Assembly: GCA_027704905.1 (NCBI GenBank)
Contig: CM051019.1
Span: forward strand, 20,990,764 to 21,054,763
Reading direction: 5' to 3'
DNA length: 64,000 nt
Source of the DNA: Muraenolepis orangiensis
Lineage: Eukaryota; Chordata; Actinopteri; Gadiformes; Muraenolepididae
The translations under genes were made by a program, and so were the position numbers. Shown here piece by piece: positions 28,140 to 40,289 of the stretch. Under the pieces are notes generated by a model. That model did no database searches. It was not told the DNA's origin and worked only from the letters and a program-made list of their open reading frames with translations. Positions within the stretch are counted from its first letter, which is position 1, and each line of letters begins with the position of its first letter.

Positions 28140-29327
28140 GCCTCCGGACCGAAGCCCTCCCAATCCACTAGGTACTGGAAACCCCGCCCCCAGCGGCGGA
28201 CAGCGAGGAGCTTACGGACCGACCATACCGGATCTCCATCCGCCAGGACCCGGGGAAGCGGAGGAGCTGTAACAGGGGGAGACAAGGGACTGGAGGCCAC
28301 GGGTTTTAGCTGAGACACATGAAACACGGGGTGAACCCTGAGAGCCGGAGGGAGAACTAAACGCACCGCAGAGGGGTTAATGACTCGATCCACGGTGTAG
28401 GGACCAACGTACCGGGGATTCAACTTACGAGTTGATGTCTGGGAGGTCTGGAGGGGCAGGTCCCGGGCCAACAGCCAAACCCTCTGGCCAGGCTGGTAGA
28501 CAGGGGCGGGCCCGCTCCGTGGCCCGGAGTAGTGCGGCCCGGGCGGCCCTCCAAACGCGTTGACACCGGCGGAGGTGGGCCCTGGTGGACGGGACCGCCA
28601 CCTCCAGCTCCTGTTGGGGAAACAGAGGGGGCTGGTAGCCCAGGGAACACTGGAATGGGGACATACCAGTAGCGGAGCTCTCCATAGCATTGAGAGAATA
28701 CTCCGCCCAGGGAAGGTACTTGGCCCAGGAGGTGGGGTTACTCGAGGTGACGCAACGAAGAGCCGCCTCGACGGCCTGGTTGGCGCGCTCCGCCTGCCCA
28801 TTGGACTGGGGGTGGTAACCCGAGGATAGGCTGGCCGTGGCCCCAATTCCCTTGCAGAAGGCCTGCCACACCTTGGAGATGAATTGGGGACCGCGGTCGG
28901 ACACAATGTCAGAGGGGATTCCATGTAGGCGGACCACATGGAGGGTCAGGAGGTCCGCTGTTTCGGCCACCGAAGGAAGCCTTGGGAGGGAAACAAAATG
29001 AACAGCCTTGGAGAAGCGATCGACCATGGTCAGGATGGTGTCACAGCCTTGGGAAACAGGAAGCCCAGTAATAAAGTCCAAGGCAATGTGGGACCATGGG
29101 TGACTGGGAACGGGGAGGGGGTGCAGGAGACCTGCTGGAGGGCGATGCAAAGCCTTGCTCCGGGCGCAGGTGGTGCAGGCGGCTACAAACCCCCTGACAT
29201 CCCTCCTGAGAGTGGTCCACCAGAACCTCCGGCTGATGAACTCCGCCGTCCGCCGTTCCCCGGGGTGACAAGCAAAGTGGCTGGAGTGGCCCCACTCCAA
29301 CACCTGCACCTGGACAGCAAGAGGCAC
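28140..29327 (-). pseudogene. Chromovirus integrase and chromodomain
   Basis: A zinc-binding HHCC segment (HFACHPGERRTAEFI, CTTCARSK) is followed by the DDE core (IALDFITGLP, VSDRGPQF, YHPQSNGQAERANQ). A frame shift near 28430 separates the GPY-type end (LNPRYVGPYTVDRV) and chromodomain (YLVDWEGFGPE). The chromodomain is cut by the deletion that joins it to the 3' LTR at about 28140. Confidence 0.87.
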
Positions 29328-30490
29328 AAACGGTTACAGGGACCGTTACCTGGGTCTGGCTCGGCCCGCTGGGCCTGTCTCACCAGCGGTAGGTGAGGGT
29401 GAAATTGAACCGGCTGAAGAAAAGGGCCCAGTGGGCCTGCCTGGAGTTCAGCCTCTTCGCCGTCCTCATGTAGGCCAGGTTCTTGTGTTCCGACCACACG
29501 ATGAACGGTAGCTCTGCTCCCTCCAACCAGTGTCTCCACTCCTCCAGGGGGTGTGAACCGTTCCTTGTTGCCCACGTCATAGTTCCTCTCAGCGGGTTCG
29601 AAACGGCGAGAGAAATAGGCACACGGGTGGACCCTGTGGTCCTCCTCCGACCGCTGTGAGAGAACGGCTCCGATGCCTTTGTCAGACGCATCTACCTCGA
29701 CGATGTACTGCCTCGCCGGGTCGGGGTGGACGAGAACCGGGGCTGTGGTGAACAAGATCTTGAGTCGGAGGAAGGCCGACTCCGCCTCAGGTGTCCACAC
29801 GAACGGTCGAGAGGAGGAGGTGAGGGCGTTGAGGGGGGCAGCCACCTGGCTGAACCCCTTGATGAACCGCCGCACAAAGCCTGCAAAACCCAGGAAGAAC
29901 CTGAGCTGCGTGCAGTCAGTAGGGCGCGGCCATTCCTCCACCGCCTTGATCTTGGCGGGGTCTGCACTTATCTGTCCATCCTCCACCACGTTGCCGAGAT
30001 ACGTCACCGAGTTGGTGTGGAAGACGCACTTCTCAGCCTTAACGTAGAGCCTGTTCTCCAACAGCCATTGTAGCACCAGGCGGACGTGCTGGTGGTGTTC
30101 CTCCATGGACCTAGAGAAAATCAGGATGTCGTCCAGGTACACTACCACAAAGATGTTGTGCGTGTCCCTCAGCACGTCATTCACCAGGCCTTCGAAAACT
30201 CCGGGGGCATTGGACAGACCGAACGGCATGACGCGGTACTCATAGTGGGTGTTGAAGGCAGTCTTCCACTCGTCACCCTCCCTGATCCTGACTAAGTGGT
30301 ACGCGTTACGAAGGTCCAACTTGGTGAACAACCGGGGCGTGCGTGAGTGGCTCGAAAGTGTAACTAAGAAGTGGCAGGGGGTACCTATTCTTCACCGTGA
30401 TGTCGTTCAGTGCCCGATAGTCTATACAGGGCCTCAGGCCACAGTCCTTCTTAGCCACGAAGAAGAAGCCCGCTGCGAGGGGCGAAGACG
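29183..30490 (-). pseudogene. Chromovirus reverse transcriptase and RNase H
   Basis: RT runs from about 30490 with a frame change near 30340. FTKLDLRNAYHLVRI, MPFGLSNAPGVF and the catalytic YLDD (near 30140) are present. RNase H follows with VEVDASDKGIGAVLSQ near 29695, and a further frame change occurs near 29560. RNase H ends near 29380 (ALFFSRFNFTLTYR). Catalytic residues look conserved, but the frames are broken. Confidence 0.87.
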
Positions 30491-30496
30491 ACGGCT

Positions 30497-32308
30497 TTAT
30501 AAGGCTAGGGACTCAGCGATATAGTTGCGCATTGCCTCCCTCTCCGGCTGGGAGATGTTGTAGAGCCGCCTCTTAGGAAGGGCGGCCCCAGGAAGGAGGT
30601 CGATGGGACAATCATAAGGCCGGTAGGGGGTGAGTGAGAGGGCTCTGTCCTTACTAAACGCCAGAGAGAGGTTGTGATAAATGTGAGGCACCCCAGTGAT
30701 ATCTGGTGGAGAGGACACAGGCCTGGAACTGCTGGACGGAGACAGGGCGGAACGCAGACAGGTAGCGTGACAAGCTGTACTCCACCCCAAGACCCGCCCA
30801 GACGCCCAGGAGATGTGAGGGTCGTGCCTCTCCAGCCAGGGCCTAACCAACACTAGAGGCGCCGTGGGGGCGTGCAAAACAAAGAAACAAATGGACTCAG
30901 AGGGATTTCCCGAAAGTGTGAGTGTGAGAAGGTCAGTAGTGTGCGTAATAGTACCCAAAGAATGCCCGTCAATGGCCCGAGGAGAGAGGGTGCGATCCAA
31001 AGCCACCAAAGGGTCTCCCGCCTGGCGGGCTAGAGTAACATCAAGTAGACACTCGTCTGCACCCGAGTCTATGAGAGCGCCAACCGACAAGGTCTCCGTA
31101 CCCCAGGCTAAGGTGGCCGGAAAGAGACGATTTAATGTACTACGGGGCGGGGAAAGGGATGTCTTGCTCATCCGTATGCCCCTTACTGGTGAGCTTGGTC
31201 GTTTGGGCGGGTTGGGCAAGGCTCTGACATAATGTCCCTCCTTCCCACAGTAGAGGCACTGTTGGTGGGACATCCTGTACTCTCTTAGTCCTGCCGAAAG
31301 GTGAGATCGGCCAATCTCCATGGGCTCTTCGGGCCCGGACGTCGACCTGTCAACAGACAGCGCGTGCTGAAAAGGGGGTGTGGCCAAGCCCGCCGCGGAC
31401 TGGGTGGCGGACGCCGAGGCAGAGCGACCGGGAGCCGGGCGAAGGAACGCCAAACGGCGTTCACGCAGCCGTGAGTCCATTTGGAGCGCCAGGGTGATTC
31501 AATCCCTCAGCGTCTCCGGGCTGTCTCGAACGATGAGGTCCTTGACGGCGTCGCTCAAACCCTTGCGATAGAGACAGAGAAGAGCTCTATCGTCCCAACC
31601 ACTCTCTATGGCTAGGATCCGGAACTCCACCGTGAAATCGGCTACCGAGCGAGACCCCTGATGGCATACTAGCAGCCGGTTTGCAGAATCCAGCCCGTCC
31701 AGCGGATGGTCAAAGACCGCGCAAAACTCTCGCTTGAACAGGGGGTAATCGGTGGCATAACCCCCGTTGCTGTTCACCGCGGCTATCGCCCAGCTAAGAG
31801 CTCTGTCGGCAAGGAGGGACATCACAAAAGCAATCCTGGCCCCACCAGAGGAATACTTGGACGGCTGATGTGTGAACAGCAACTCGCACTGAGCTATGAA
31901 CCCACGGCACTGGTTCAAATCGCCTCCGAACGATCTGGGGCTAACCAAGCTGGGCTCGGCGCAAACGACTGACCCTGCGGGGACATCGGGGCCAGCTGGG
32001 ATGTAGGACGAACCGGTTCCCGGTCCGGAACCTGGGGCTGGATAGGTGCTGACGGCTAACGCGTCCAGAGATTGCTGGATGGATGCTAGGGCTCCGGACA
32101 TAGCGTCCACCTTGGCGGTGAGGCTGGTGACCGTACTGACGGTAGTCTGCGACGTGTTCTCCAGCACCGCAATCTGGGACTGGACCGAGGGAAAAGCCTT
32201 TCCCAGTTCGGCCTGCAGTTGGGTAAGTTCGATGGCTTGTTCCGTTACAATCTTGCGTAACTCGGACGGTGTCCCGCGCCCCGCTTCTGGGTTCTCGGCT
32301 TGGCTCAT
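30497..32308 (-). pseudogene. Chromovirus gag-protease region
   Basis: ATG at 32308 (MSQAENPEAG). A long helical N-terminal region and a capsid-like part (SFGGDLNQCRGFIAQCELLF) follow. A TGA at 31499-31501 interrupts the frame, which then resumes unchanged. The zinc knuckle at about 31265-31220 reads CLYCGKEGHYVRA, so the fourth Cys of the CCHC box is replaced. The aspartic protease motif LIDSGADE lies near 31070. The frame closes at 30497 at the start of RT. Confidence 0.85.
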
Positions 32309-32325
32309 TCTTGGCTTGGTTATTC

Positions 32326-32640
32326 TGTTACGCCCCAACGAGACCGGCGAGCCAAATGTGCCAAAGAACCCAGAAATAGAGAGACACGGACACTCAAAAC
32401 AATGGACAAAATGTCTCTCCAACATCAAAAACACAAACTAGGCAGGGTTGGACTGGTTACTTGGCGTGGTCGGAGCTGGAAAACGCAGTCTCTCGTGACA
32501 GTGGTTCTCAATAACCAAGCGCCCGACGTCGGTCCTCGGCAACCTAAATAAAGGTAGATCCCAGGTGTTCATTAGCCTCAGTAGGCCTGATTACGATGGG
32601 CAACACCTGGGATCGATTAGAGCGTGGGGGGGGCACAACA
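32326..32640 (-). repeat. Chromovirus 5' LTR (315 bp)
   Basis: Starts TGTTACGCCCCAACGAGACC on + and ends GGGGGGCACAACA. It is the complete LTR and is matched by 27888-28135 at the other end. Confidence 0.92.
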
Positions 32641-32700
32641 GAGTAGGGAATGAGGGAAGGATTTCACTGTAAAGTCTTCAACATTGCAATGGGAGCCAAT
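32641..32700. repeat. 60-bp minisatellite, right remnant
   Basis: GAGTAGGGAATGAGGGAAGG then ATTTCACTGTAAAG continues the array interrupted by the gypsy insertion. Confidence 0.85.
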
Positions 32701-32995
32701 GGTTAAGCCCCAGACTGCAGAGTCACTGCCCATCTTCCGCGAGGGGTTAAAACTCACCTCTTCAGGAAACACTACCCGGATCCTTCCACCTAGCGCGTCC
32801 TCTTATCACTTTTTACGAGCTTTACTAACGTACTAGCGTCTTACTAAGTAGATTGTTTGCTTTTTAGATAGTTATATTTGCCAACGTATTGCACTTTTAC
32901 CTGAGCACTGGTTTAGTTCTTGAAGACTCTCAAAGACTCCAAAAGTCTTTGGACCAAAGCGTCTGCTAAATTACTGTAATGTAATGTAATGAGTG
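32700..32995 (+). mobile_element. Non-LTR element 3' end with (TGTAA)n tail
   Basis: Ends AAAGCGTCTGCTAAATTACT followed by GTAATGTAATGTAATG, a tail common to fish LINE/SINE partners. Upstream, CTCACCTCTTCAGGAAACAC resembles the end of a retrotransposon ORF. Family not assigned. Confidence 0.65.
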
Positions 32996-33340
32996 AGGAA
33001 TGAGGGACGGCTTTCACTGTATAGTCCTCTACTTTGAACTAGTAGTAGTTGAGTAGGGAAGGATTTTAGACACAGCCTTTGTATTTTAGTTTTTAAGACG
33101 GAAACATTGCCTATTTATAGGAAACATTTCATTCATTTTTGGAGAGATAAAACATATATTTTTGTATTTCTGTATTTGATGTGTGGCAGTATCTTCTTTT
33201 AAAATGTCAACCATGGCAATGAAAGGTCACACGTGGTCAACACGTGTTATTGCTCTTTATTTAACGTGCACGTTGCATATACACACACACATGCACGTGT
33301 ATAGAACAAAGCGATAAATAATCCTCGGTTCTCCTCAAGG
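32996..33340. other. No gene seen; one hairpin
   Basis: A/T-rich sequence with a diverged 60-bp repeat copy (32998-33065). The palindrome GGTTCTCCTCAA-GGT-TTGAGGAGAACC near 33327-33353 has 12-bp arms. Confidence 0.5.
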
Positions 33341-33344
33341 TTTG

Positions 33345-34376
33345 AGGAGAACCCAAATACAAGAGATACAAGATATTTCATTCCCTCCTGCAGAATACAC
33401 ATATAATAATAAGAATAATAATCAACAATCAACATCTAATAAAAATATACAATCAAAAACAAAAAAGAGCAGCAAAGTGACTTAAATGATATGTACATGT
33501 GTTGAATGTACATGTTTTTTTGTTTTTTACCAAAATCTTTGAAAGCATTTTAAAGTGCCAGTAGTGCAGCAGCATCATGAATACAGTGCAGTACAGTGCA
33601 GTAACTGTGATGAGTCCTGAAAGTCCAGCAAAGTATGTAAGTGTAATGTGTAAAGTGAAAGTGGCAGCACTCCTAGCAGTTCAGTAGGTCTGTGGATAAA
33701 AACTATCCTTAAACCTGGTAGTACTTGTCCGGATACTGCGCAACCGGCGACCAGACGGTAGGGGGGAGAAGAGATGGTGCCCAGGGTGGTTGCGGTCCTT
33801 TATGATGGACATGGCCTTCGTCCGACATCAGGTCCTACAGATCTCCTCAATGCATGGAAGTGCACACCCGATGATCTTCTCTGCTGTCCTCACGACCCTC
33901 TGGATGTCTTTCTTGTCCTGTTCAGTGGTGTTGCCGTACCACACAGTGACACCACCCGTCAGGACGCTCTCTACGGTGCCACGGTAGAAGTTCACTAGCC
34001 ACCTCTGGCCTATACCGCTTTTTCTGAGGCACCGCAGAGCATAGAGGCGCAGGTGTGCCTTCTTCAGCATGACCTCCGTGTTGCGGGTCCAAGCCAGGTC
34101 ATCGGAAATCTAGCCCAAGAAAAAACGAAAGCAGCAGACGATTTCCACCGGTGTCCCATCCAGGTGGCTACTGAAGTCCACGATGAGCTCCTTAGTCTTG
34201 CTGACATTCAGTGCAAGGCTGTTTTTCTCACACCATCGCGTCAGCTGGACTACCTCATCTCTGTACTCCGTTTCATCGCCCTTAATTATCAAGTCGATGA
34301 CTGTGGTGGCGTCTGCAAACTTGATAATTATCAATTATCAGATTATTGCTGTGCGTGGCAGTACAGTCATGTGTGT
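33345..34376 (-). mobile_element. L2-like LINE, broken by BEL insertion
   Basis: On - the order is ORF2 residues (34334-33828), a 3' UTR matching the copy at 200-2258, and an ATACAAGAGATACAAGATA tail near 33360. The 5' side is cut at 34376 by the BEL/Pao element; a few bases continue after it at 40799. A near-identical LINE edge reappears at 44622-44655 in the duplicated unit. Confidence 0.83.
33828..34334 (-). pseudogene. LINE ORF2 fragments (L2-like RT C-terminal half)
   Basis: IIIKFADATTVIDLIIKGDE is the RT catalytic region in which the usual FADD is FADA. NSLALNVSKTKELIVDF is the next conserved block. After a frame break, LVNFYRGTVESVLTGGVTVW and RVVRTAEKIIGCALP follow. Inactive. Confidence 0.83.
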
Positions 34377-34880
34377 TGTTGGAGCCAGATTCAGTCCTTA
34401 TTATTTGTTTATTTATTTAGTTTGATATATGAAGCAATATTGTTTGGAAAACGGTTGCAAATTAACTTGATTGATAACACCTTTTATTTGTTATGATTTG
34501 GATGCGTGTTGCTTCGTCAACGTGGAGGCGTGTCTGGTCCAGCCCATTTTTGAACCGGTGATTGCAGCACCTGAGCGTGTTTATCAATGAAGCCGGTTCC
34601 CTAGTAAAACACACTGGAAATGCAAGGCACGCAGCCCAGACGGTTTTTGACCGTCGCAAGCGCTACGGATTCATGAACTTTAGAAATAGGAAACCAGGAC
34701 ACCATGCAACGGGAGCCAGCCAGCACACCTCCACGTCGTATGGTAAGAACCCATCCACGCTTAACAAAGCTTCAAGTAAAAGACAATAAATACCATTTTC
34801 TACAAACAAACAAACTCATCTCTGCCGTCTTTCTTACGGAAAAGCGCATGCGCGCGTCAACCAAGGCTGTGGATCCCACA
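34377..34880 (+). repeat. BEL copy 1 5' LTR
   Basis: TGTTGGAGCCAGATTCAGTC ... GGATCCCACA, with a poly(A) signal AATAAA near 34787. Confidence 0.95.
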
Positions 34881-34980
34881 TCGTCAAAAACCTGGCTTGT
34901 AATGCTTGCGCATTAACATTAAAGGAACAAACCCGGCTTGTAATGCTTGCGCATTAACATCAAAGGAACAACAAGGAAAA

Positions 34981-37900
34981 ATGGAACGTTTGGGGGACGA
35001 AATTGATGCTGTACATTCCAATAGATTACAAGAATTGAAAGCATCTAGAAGCGCCAAATTGGGTGTTTTAACCAGAAGGAAAAATGAAATCTCTGATTTA
35101 ATGAAGCATACATGCAAGGTGGAAATTGTTAAATCAAAAGTGGAAAACGAGTTCAACAAAGCATATCAAGAACTGAATGAAGTAAATGATTCTGTCAAAA
35201 CTTTATTGTCAGTAATGTCAGAGGATGACGTTAAACTTGATCAAAGTGAGTGGTACATCCCTAAAATAATACCAGTGGATGAATTCAAAGACGGTGTATT
35301 ACAATGGATTGATCAAAATGAAAAGGCGACTGATAATGATGCTACAAGGAATATTGAAATTACAGTGGATGATATTGCTCCAAAGGATAGTGTTTCCAAT
35401 GTGCGATCAAGACGCTCATCAAAATCCTCAAGATCATCCATAGCATCTCTTAAAATGCAACTGGAAAGTGAACAAGCTGAACTAGCAGTCAAGGCCGAAG
35501 GGCTTAAAAGGAAGCAACAGCTTGATAGAAAGGAAGCAGAACTCCAAGCCGAGAAGGAAAAGCTTGAGATGGAAACTCGGATGGCTGCTAACAAAGCAAG
35601 GTTGCGCATTATCAAAGAATATGAAATATCACACGAATTAACACAAATTGTACCTAAAGAAATGCACCAATCGGATGGAATGAATGAATACCTGGAAGGA
35701 TACATGGAAGAGGAAACGGAACAACAACCAGAAAAGCTGTCATGGTCAGCTGGTTTGGACCGCACCAACGTGGATGATGTTCCCGCCAGAACAAGGCCCA
35801 CTCACAAGGAACCAGTGGAAAGAGCAACACATGGAACTCCGACAGAATATGAATCTGTGCGTAAAAGGATACCATCAACACAACCACACAGTAAAGGGCC
35901 TACAACAAATATCCAGGACACAAGTAAAAAGCATGAATTCTACAGTCTGGTGAACCTAATGGAAGGTCAAAACAGGATAACAGAAACTCTCATTAAGCAA
36001 CAAGGACAATTCACTTTGCCATCAATCACTATCCCTGTCTTTAAAGGAGACCCTCTGGAATACCAATTCTTTATAAGAGCCTTTGAACATGGCATTGAGA
36101 GGAAAACTGAGAACCGCCAGGATATGCTGTATTTCCTGGAGCAATTCACATCAGGACAGCCAAGGGAACTGGTGCGCAGTTGCCAATACATGCATCCAGA
36201 CAGAGGTTACACTACAGCAAAGGAGCTTTTAAAGAAGCATTTCGGTAACGAACACAAGATTGCCACTTCATACTTGGACAAAGTGCTCAGCTGGCCAATA
36301 ATCAAAGCTGAAGATGCAGAGGCCTTGCAGGCTTACTCTGTGTTTCTCAATGGTTGTCTCAATGCCATGAGCTCCGTTGAGTACTTAGAGGAATTGAACC
36401 ATCCAACTAACATGAGAGCCATTCTCAGTAAATTAGCTTACAAGACACAAGAAAGATGGAGATTCAAAGCTTGTGAATTGCAGGATCGTAATGGAACAAG
36501 GCCAAAATTTCCAGAGCTGGTGGAATTTATAAACTATCAATCCAGAATCCTATCACATCCGTTGTTTGGAAGCTTAAATCCCACACAGACAAGAAGGTCC
36601 GTCATATCACCACCAGGCAAGCCCTTTCCCTCTAAAGACAGAAGGCCTAAGAGCGCATTCAGTGGATTTGCTACCAATGTGGCAAAGGTGACAGGCAGCT
36701 TCTACAAGCAGGCTGTAACTGAATGTGTGGATACAGCACCAAGGAAAACAACCAACGAATGTCTACATTGCAAAGGAAACCATGAGCTCAGTTCATGTTC
36801 ACAACTGAAAAAGAAAACGCATGAAGAAAAACTGGAATTCTTGAAGAAAAAAGGAGTGTGTTTTGGATGTTTTGAAGTGGGTCACATGAGTAAAGGTTGC
36901 CAAAAGAGACTTACCTGTCAAGTGTGTTCTCTCAAACATCCTACAATCCTGCATATCAACAGAAAATATCCTAATACAGAGAAGGATGAAAACTCAAAAG
37001 ATACAGCCGTGACAGTGTACACAAATCAAGCCGAGGTGTGGAATGAAACTGGGGCCGGTAAATCAGAATGCAAACTCGCCATAGTTCCTGTAAAAATCAA
37101 AATGAAGAAAAGTGATAAGGTTATTCTCACATACGCCTTTATGGATCCAGGAAGTTCTGCAACATTCTGCACCGAGTCCTTGCTCGGACAGCTGCAGGCA
37201 ACAGGAAGCAGAACTACCATTTTGTTAAGAACTATGAACGAGGAACAGGTCATAAAGACATCAATGGTAACCGGCTTGGAAATCAGTGCTCTTGACAGCA
37301 ATGAGTATTTGGAACTCCCTGAGGTTTACTCACACTCTGCGATCCCTGTGAAAGCTGAAAATATCCCAGACCAGGAGGATATAAAGCAATGGCCATATCT
37401 ACACCAAGTGAAACTTCCTAGAATAAAAGCAGAAATCGGACTGCTGATCGGCAACAATGTTCCAAAGGCTTTGGAGCCATGGATGATAATTAACAGCCAG
37501 GGAAAAGGACCTTTTGCTGTTAAAACCACTCTCGGATGGACAGTCAATGGGCCACTCACACAGGGCACTGGGAACATCATTACAACGAACAGGATCTCGC
37601 TGGTAAGGATTGAGGAATTGCTGCAACAGCAGACGAAATATGATTTCCCAGAGCGCCAGCATGAAGAGCGCCTAGAGATGTCTCAAGAAGACCATATATT
37701 CATGGGAAAGGTCTCAACCTCAGTAAAGCTGCAAGACGGGCATTACAATATCGGATTGCCTTTACGGACGGACAAAGCTGAGTTCCCAACCAACTTGAAA
37801 CGAAAGCTGTTAAAGAACCCACAATTTCACGAGGAATATAGAACACTTATGGCTGACAATCCGAAAAGAGGTTTTGCTTTCCAAACAACATCTGACAACA

Positions 37901-38739
37901 AGCAAAAGGAAGCCAAGGTTGGAAAGACGTGGTATATTCCCCACCACGGGGTTTACCACCCTAAAAGGCACAAAGTCCACTGCGCGTTTGTCATGGGCAA
38001 AGCAAGGGTGGTACCATTAAAACCCATCACCATCCCAAGGCTCGAGCTCACAGCATCAGCAATGGCTGTACGAATGGATACCTTTCTGCAGGCGGAACTT
38101 GAACTCCCTTTGATGCCATCAGTCTATTGGACAGATAGCACATCTGTGCTTAAGTATCTGAACAATGAAACCTCAAGATATCACACTTTTGTTGCCAACA
38201 GAGTGAGCAACATCCGTACGGAATCTGATGTTACGCAGTGGAGGTATGTCAACGGCACTCTGAATCCCGCTGACTGCGCATCGAGAGGCTTATCAACAGC
38301 TCGCTTCTTGAATTCGACATGGATACAAGGTCCTGAATTCATGCAACATCCAGAAACGGAGTGGCCACAATGCCCAGAATGCACATTGACACAGGACGAT
38401 CCGGAAGTAAAGGTCTTCACTATGAACGTTGCTCCTGTGGATGAGTCCGTGAATACAGTCATGAAATTAATCGCCTACTATTCTGAGTGGCATCGTCTCA
38501 GAAAAGCCGTAGCATGGATATTGAGGATTAAAGCAACACTAAAAAAGGCCTGCAAAGAAAAGAAGGAAATTAAAGGTGCACCAAAAAAGAAAAAAGGAAA
38601 TTGCAAAGCTCTGTTGTCTGTCGATGACTTACAGGAAGCCGAACATGCCATTATCCAATTTTGTCAATCAACAGAATACAAAGAGGAACTAGTCACTGAG
38701 GAAAAGAACGCCTGTGAAGAAGAACAGTCACATCCATAA
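34981..38739 (+). pseudogene. BEL copy 1 gag-pol, RT deleted
   Basis: Start ATG 34981 (MERLGDEIDAVHSN). Coiled-coil-rich gag; capsid-like DUF1759-type region near 36000-36560; Cys/His zinc knuckles near 36763-36960 (CLHCKGNHELSSC, CFGCFEVGHMSKGC); DUF1758-type aspartic protease with MDPGSSATF near 37141. Relative to copy 2, 984 bp (328 codons) of RT are missing in frame at about 37966, removing the catalytic YVDD, and a smaller in-frame gap lies near 37795. RNase H (YWTDSTSVLKYL) follows. A 2-bp loss near 38692 shifts the frame and ends the ORF. Confidence 0.92.
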
Positions 38740-39967
38740 ACTTACCCCAGTTCTTCATGATGAGCTAATAAGGGTTGGTGGAAGATTGGTCAAGTCTGCA
38801 ATGCCCCCTGAGGCCATGCACCCCGCCATTCTGCCAAGAAAACATCACGTAACGACATTAATCATCAGACATGTCCATGAAACCGTTGGACACAGCGGGC
38901 GGAACCATACACTATCACGCCTGAGGCAAAAGTATTGGATACCTAAGGTCAACTCTGCAGTCAGGGCAGTGATTGCAAAGTGTGTCCACTGTAGGAGGTC
39001 GAGTGGTGTCAGAGGTACACAATACATGGCAGACTTACCCCAGGACAGGCTGCTACCTGACAAACCACCTTTCACAAACGTGGGCGTAGACTACTTCGGC
39101 CCATTTGAAATGAAAAGAGGAAGAACAACGTTGAAACGGTATGGCGTGATCTTCACGTGCCTGAATATCCGAGCAGTGCACTTGGAAGTTGCTCATACAC
39201 TGAATACAGACTCATGCATTAACGCAATAAGAAGATTTGTAGCCAGACGAGGCACAGTCAAGACCATGAGATCCGATAATGGAACCAATCTTATCAGGGC
39301 AGAACGAGAGCTACGAGAGTCTATTCAAGATCTGGACAATCTCAAGATTCATGCCACCTTACTTGAGAAAGGCATATCATGGACATTCAACCCACCTGCC
39401 GGATCACATCACGGTGGAATATGGGAGAGACAAATAAGAACAGTCAGACGCATTCTTGGAGCTTTAACACGGGAACAGACTCTGGATGAGGAAGGATTGA
39501 CTACACTTTTATGTGAAGTGGAAGCCATAATTAATGATCGGCCCATCTCTAAAGCCTCCAATGACCCTCTAGATCTGGAACCTCTCACACCAAATCACCT
39601 CCTTCTCCTCAAAGAAAAGCCTTCACTGCCACCTGGAGTATTCAGCCTAGATGACTGTTATGCCAAGAGGAGATGGCGTCAAGTGCAATACATGGCAGAC
39701 CTTTTTTGGAAACGGTGGACAAGAGAGTACCTGCCAGAACTGCAAGAAAGGCAAAAGTGGACAAAGAAAAGGAGAAACATGGCGGCCGGTGATATTGTCT
39801 TAATAATAGACGACTCTGCTCCTAGAAACTCGTGGATCATGGGACGAATCACACAAACCCGGCCAGACAAAAAAGGGTTTGTGAGACAAGTCGAGGTGCA
39901 AACCAAGACCAACACCTTGATCAGGCCCATCACGAAGCTTGTCTTACTCCTTGAGGCAAAAACATAA
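38714..39967 (+). pseudogene. BEL copy 1 integrase region
   Basis: 417 residues out of frame with the upstream ORF. H2C2 zinc finger (HETVGHSGRNHTLSRL, KCVHCRR), rve core (VGVDYFGPF, MRSDNGTNL, HHGGIWERQIR) and a C-terminal DUF5641-type domain (YMADLFWKRWTREYLPEL, GDIVLIIDD). Integrase itself looks intact; it is separated only by the 2-bp frame break. Confidence 0.92.
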
Positions 39968-39974
39968 GAAGACC

Positions 39975-40060
39975 CCCCCCCCCCCTATCTCTCTTCCCCC
40001 CCCCCCCCTATCTCTCTTCCCACCATATCCCTTCTCTTTCTTTCTTCCCCCCCCCCTCTC
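39975..40060 (+). repeat. C-rich low-complexity run in BEL 3' region
   Basis: Runs of C up to 14 alternating with TATCTCTCTTCC. The equivalent at 54390-54480 has different run lengths. Confidence 0.85.
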
Positions 40061-40289
40061 TCACACGGACATCGCACACATTACACACTTTGTGGACTGT
40101 GAGGCGCTTTTCTTTGCCTTTTTTGAAAGCAGAACTTTTGAATCCCTCGTCGGGGGGACATGGACTGTTAAAAAAAAAAAAAAAAAAAAAAAGGAATGTA
40201 ATTTAGAATATGAAATGAGTTTAGTTTTGGCTCCTCCTGATTTTGTTGGTAATTGTACTATTCTCTTACAGAACAATTAGGGGCTGGAA

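Larger units (their letters stand above)
27888..32640 (-). mobile_element. Ty3/gypsy chromovirus-type LTR retrotransposon
   Basis: The 4.75-kb element has TG...CA ends and a perfect 5-bp target duplication GAGTA (27883-27887 and 32641-32645) within the 60-bp minisatellite. Order on - is LTR, gag, protease, RT, RNase H, integrase, chromodomain, LTR: the Ty3/gypsy order, with an integrase-end chromodomain as in vertebrate (V-clade) chromoviruses. Several frame breaks, one nonsense codon in gag and a 3' deletion make it inactive. Confidence 0.93.

Noticed and set aside
30497..32640. Canonical primer-binding site next to the chromovirus 5' LTR
   Set aside because: The bases immediately inside the LTR (GAATAACCAAGCC on -) do not start with the usual TGG, and I could not match a tRNA end with confidence.
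35313..37662. Several - strand frames of 70-160 residues within BEL copy 1 (and equivalents in copy 2)
   Set aside because: Antisense shadows of the gag-pol frame without any homology signal.
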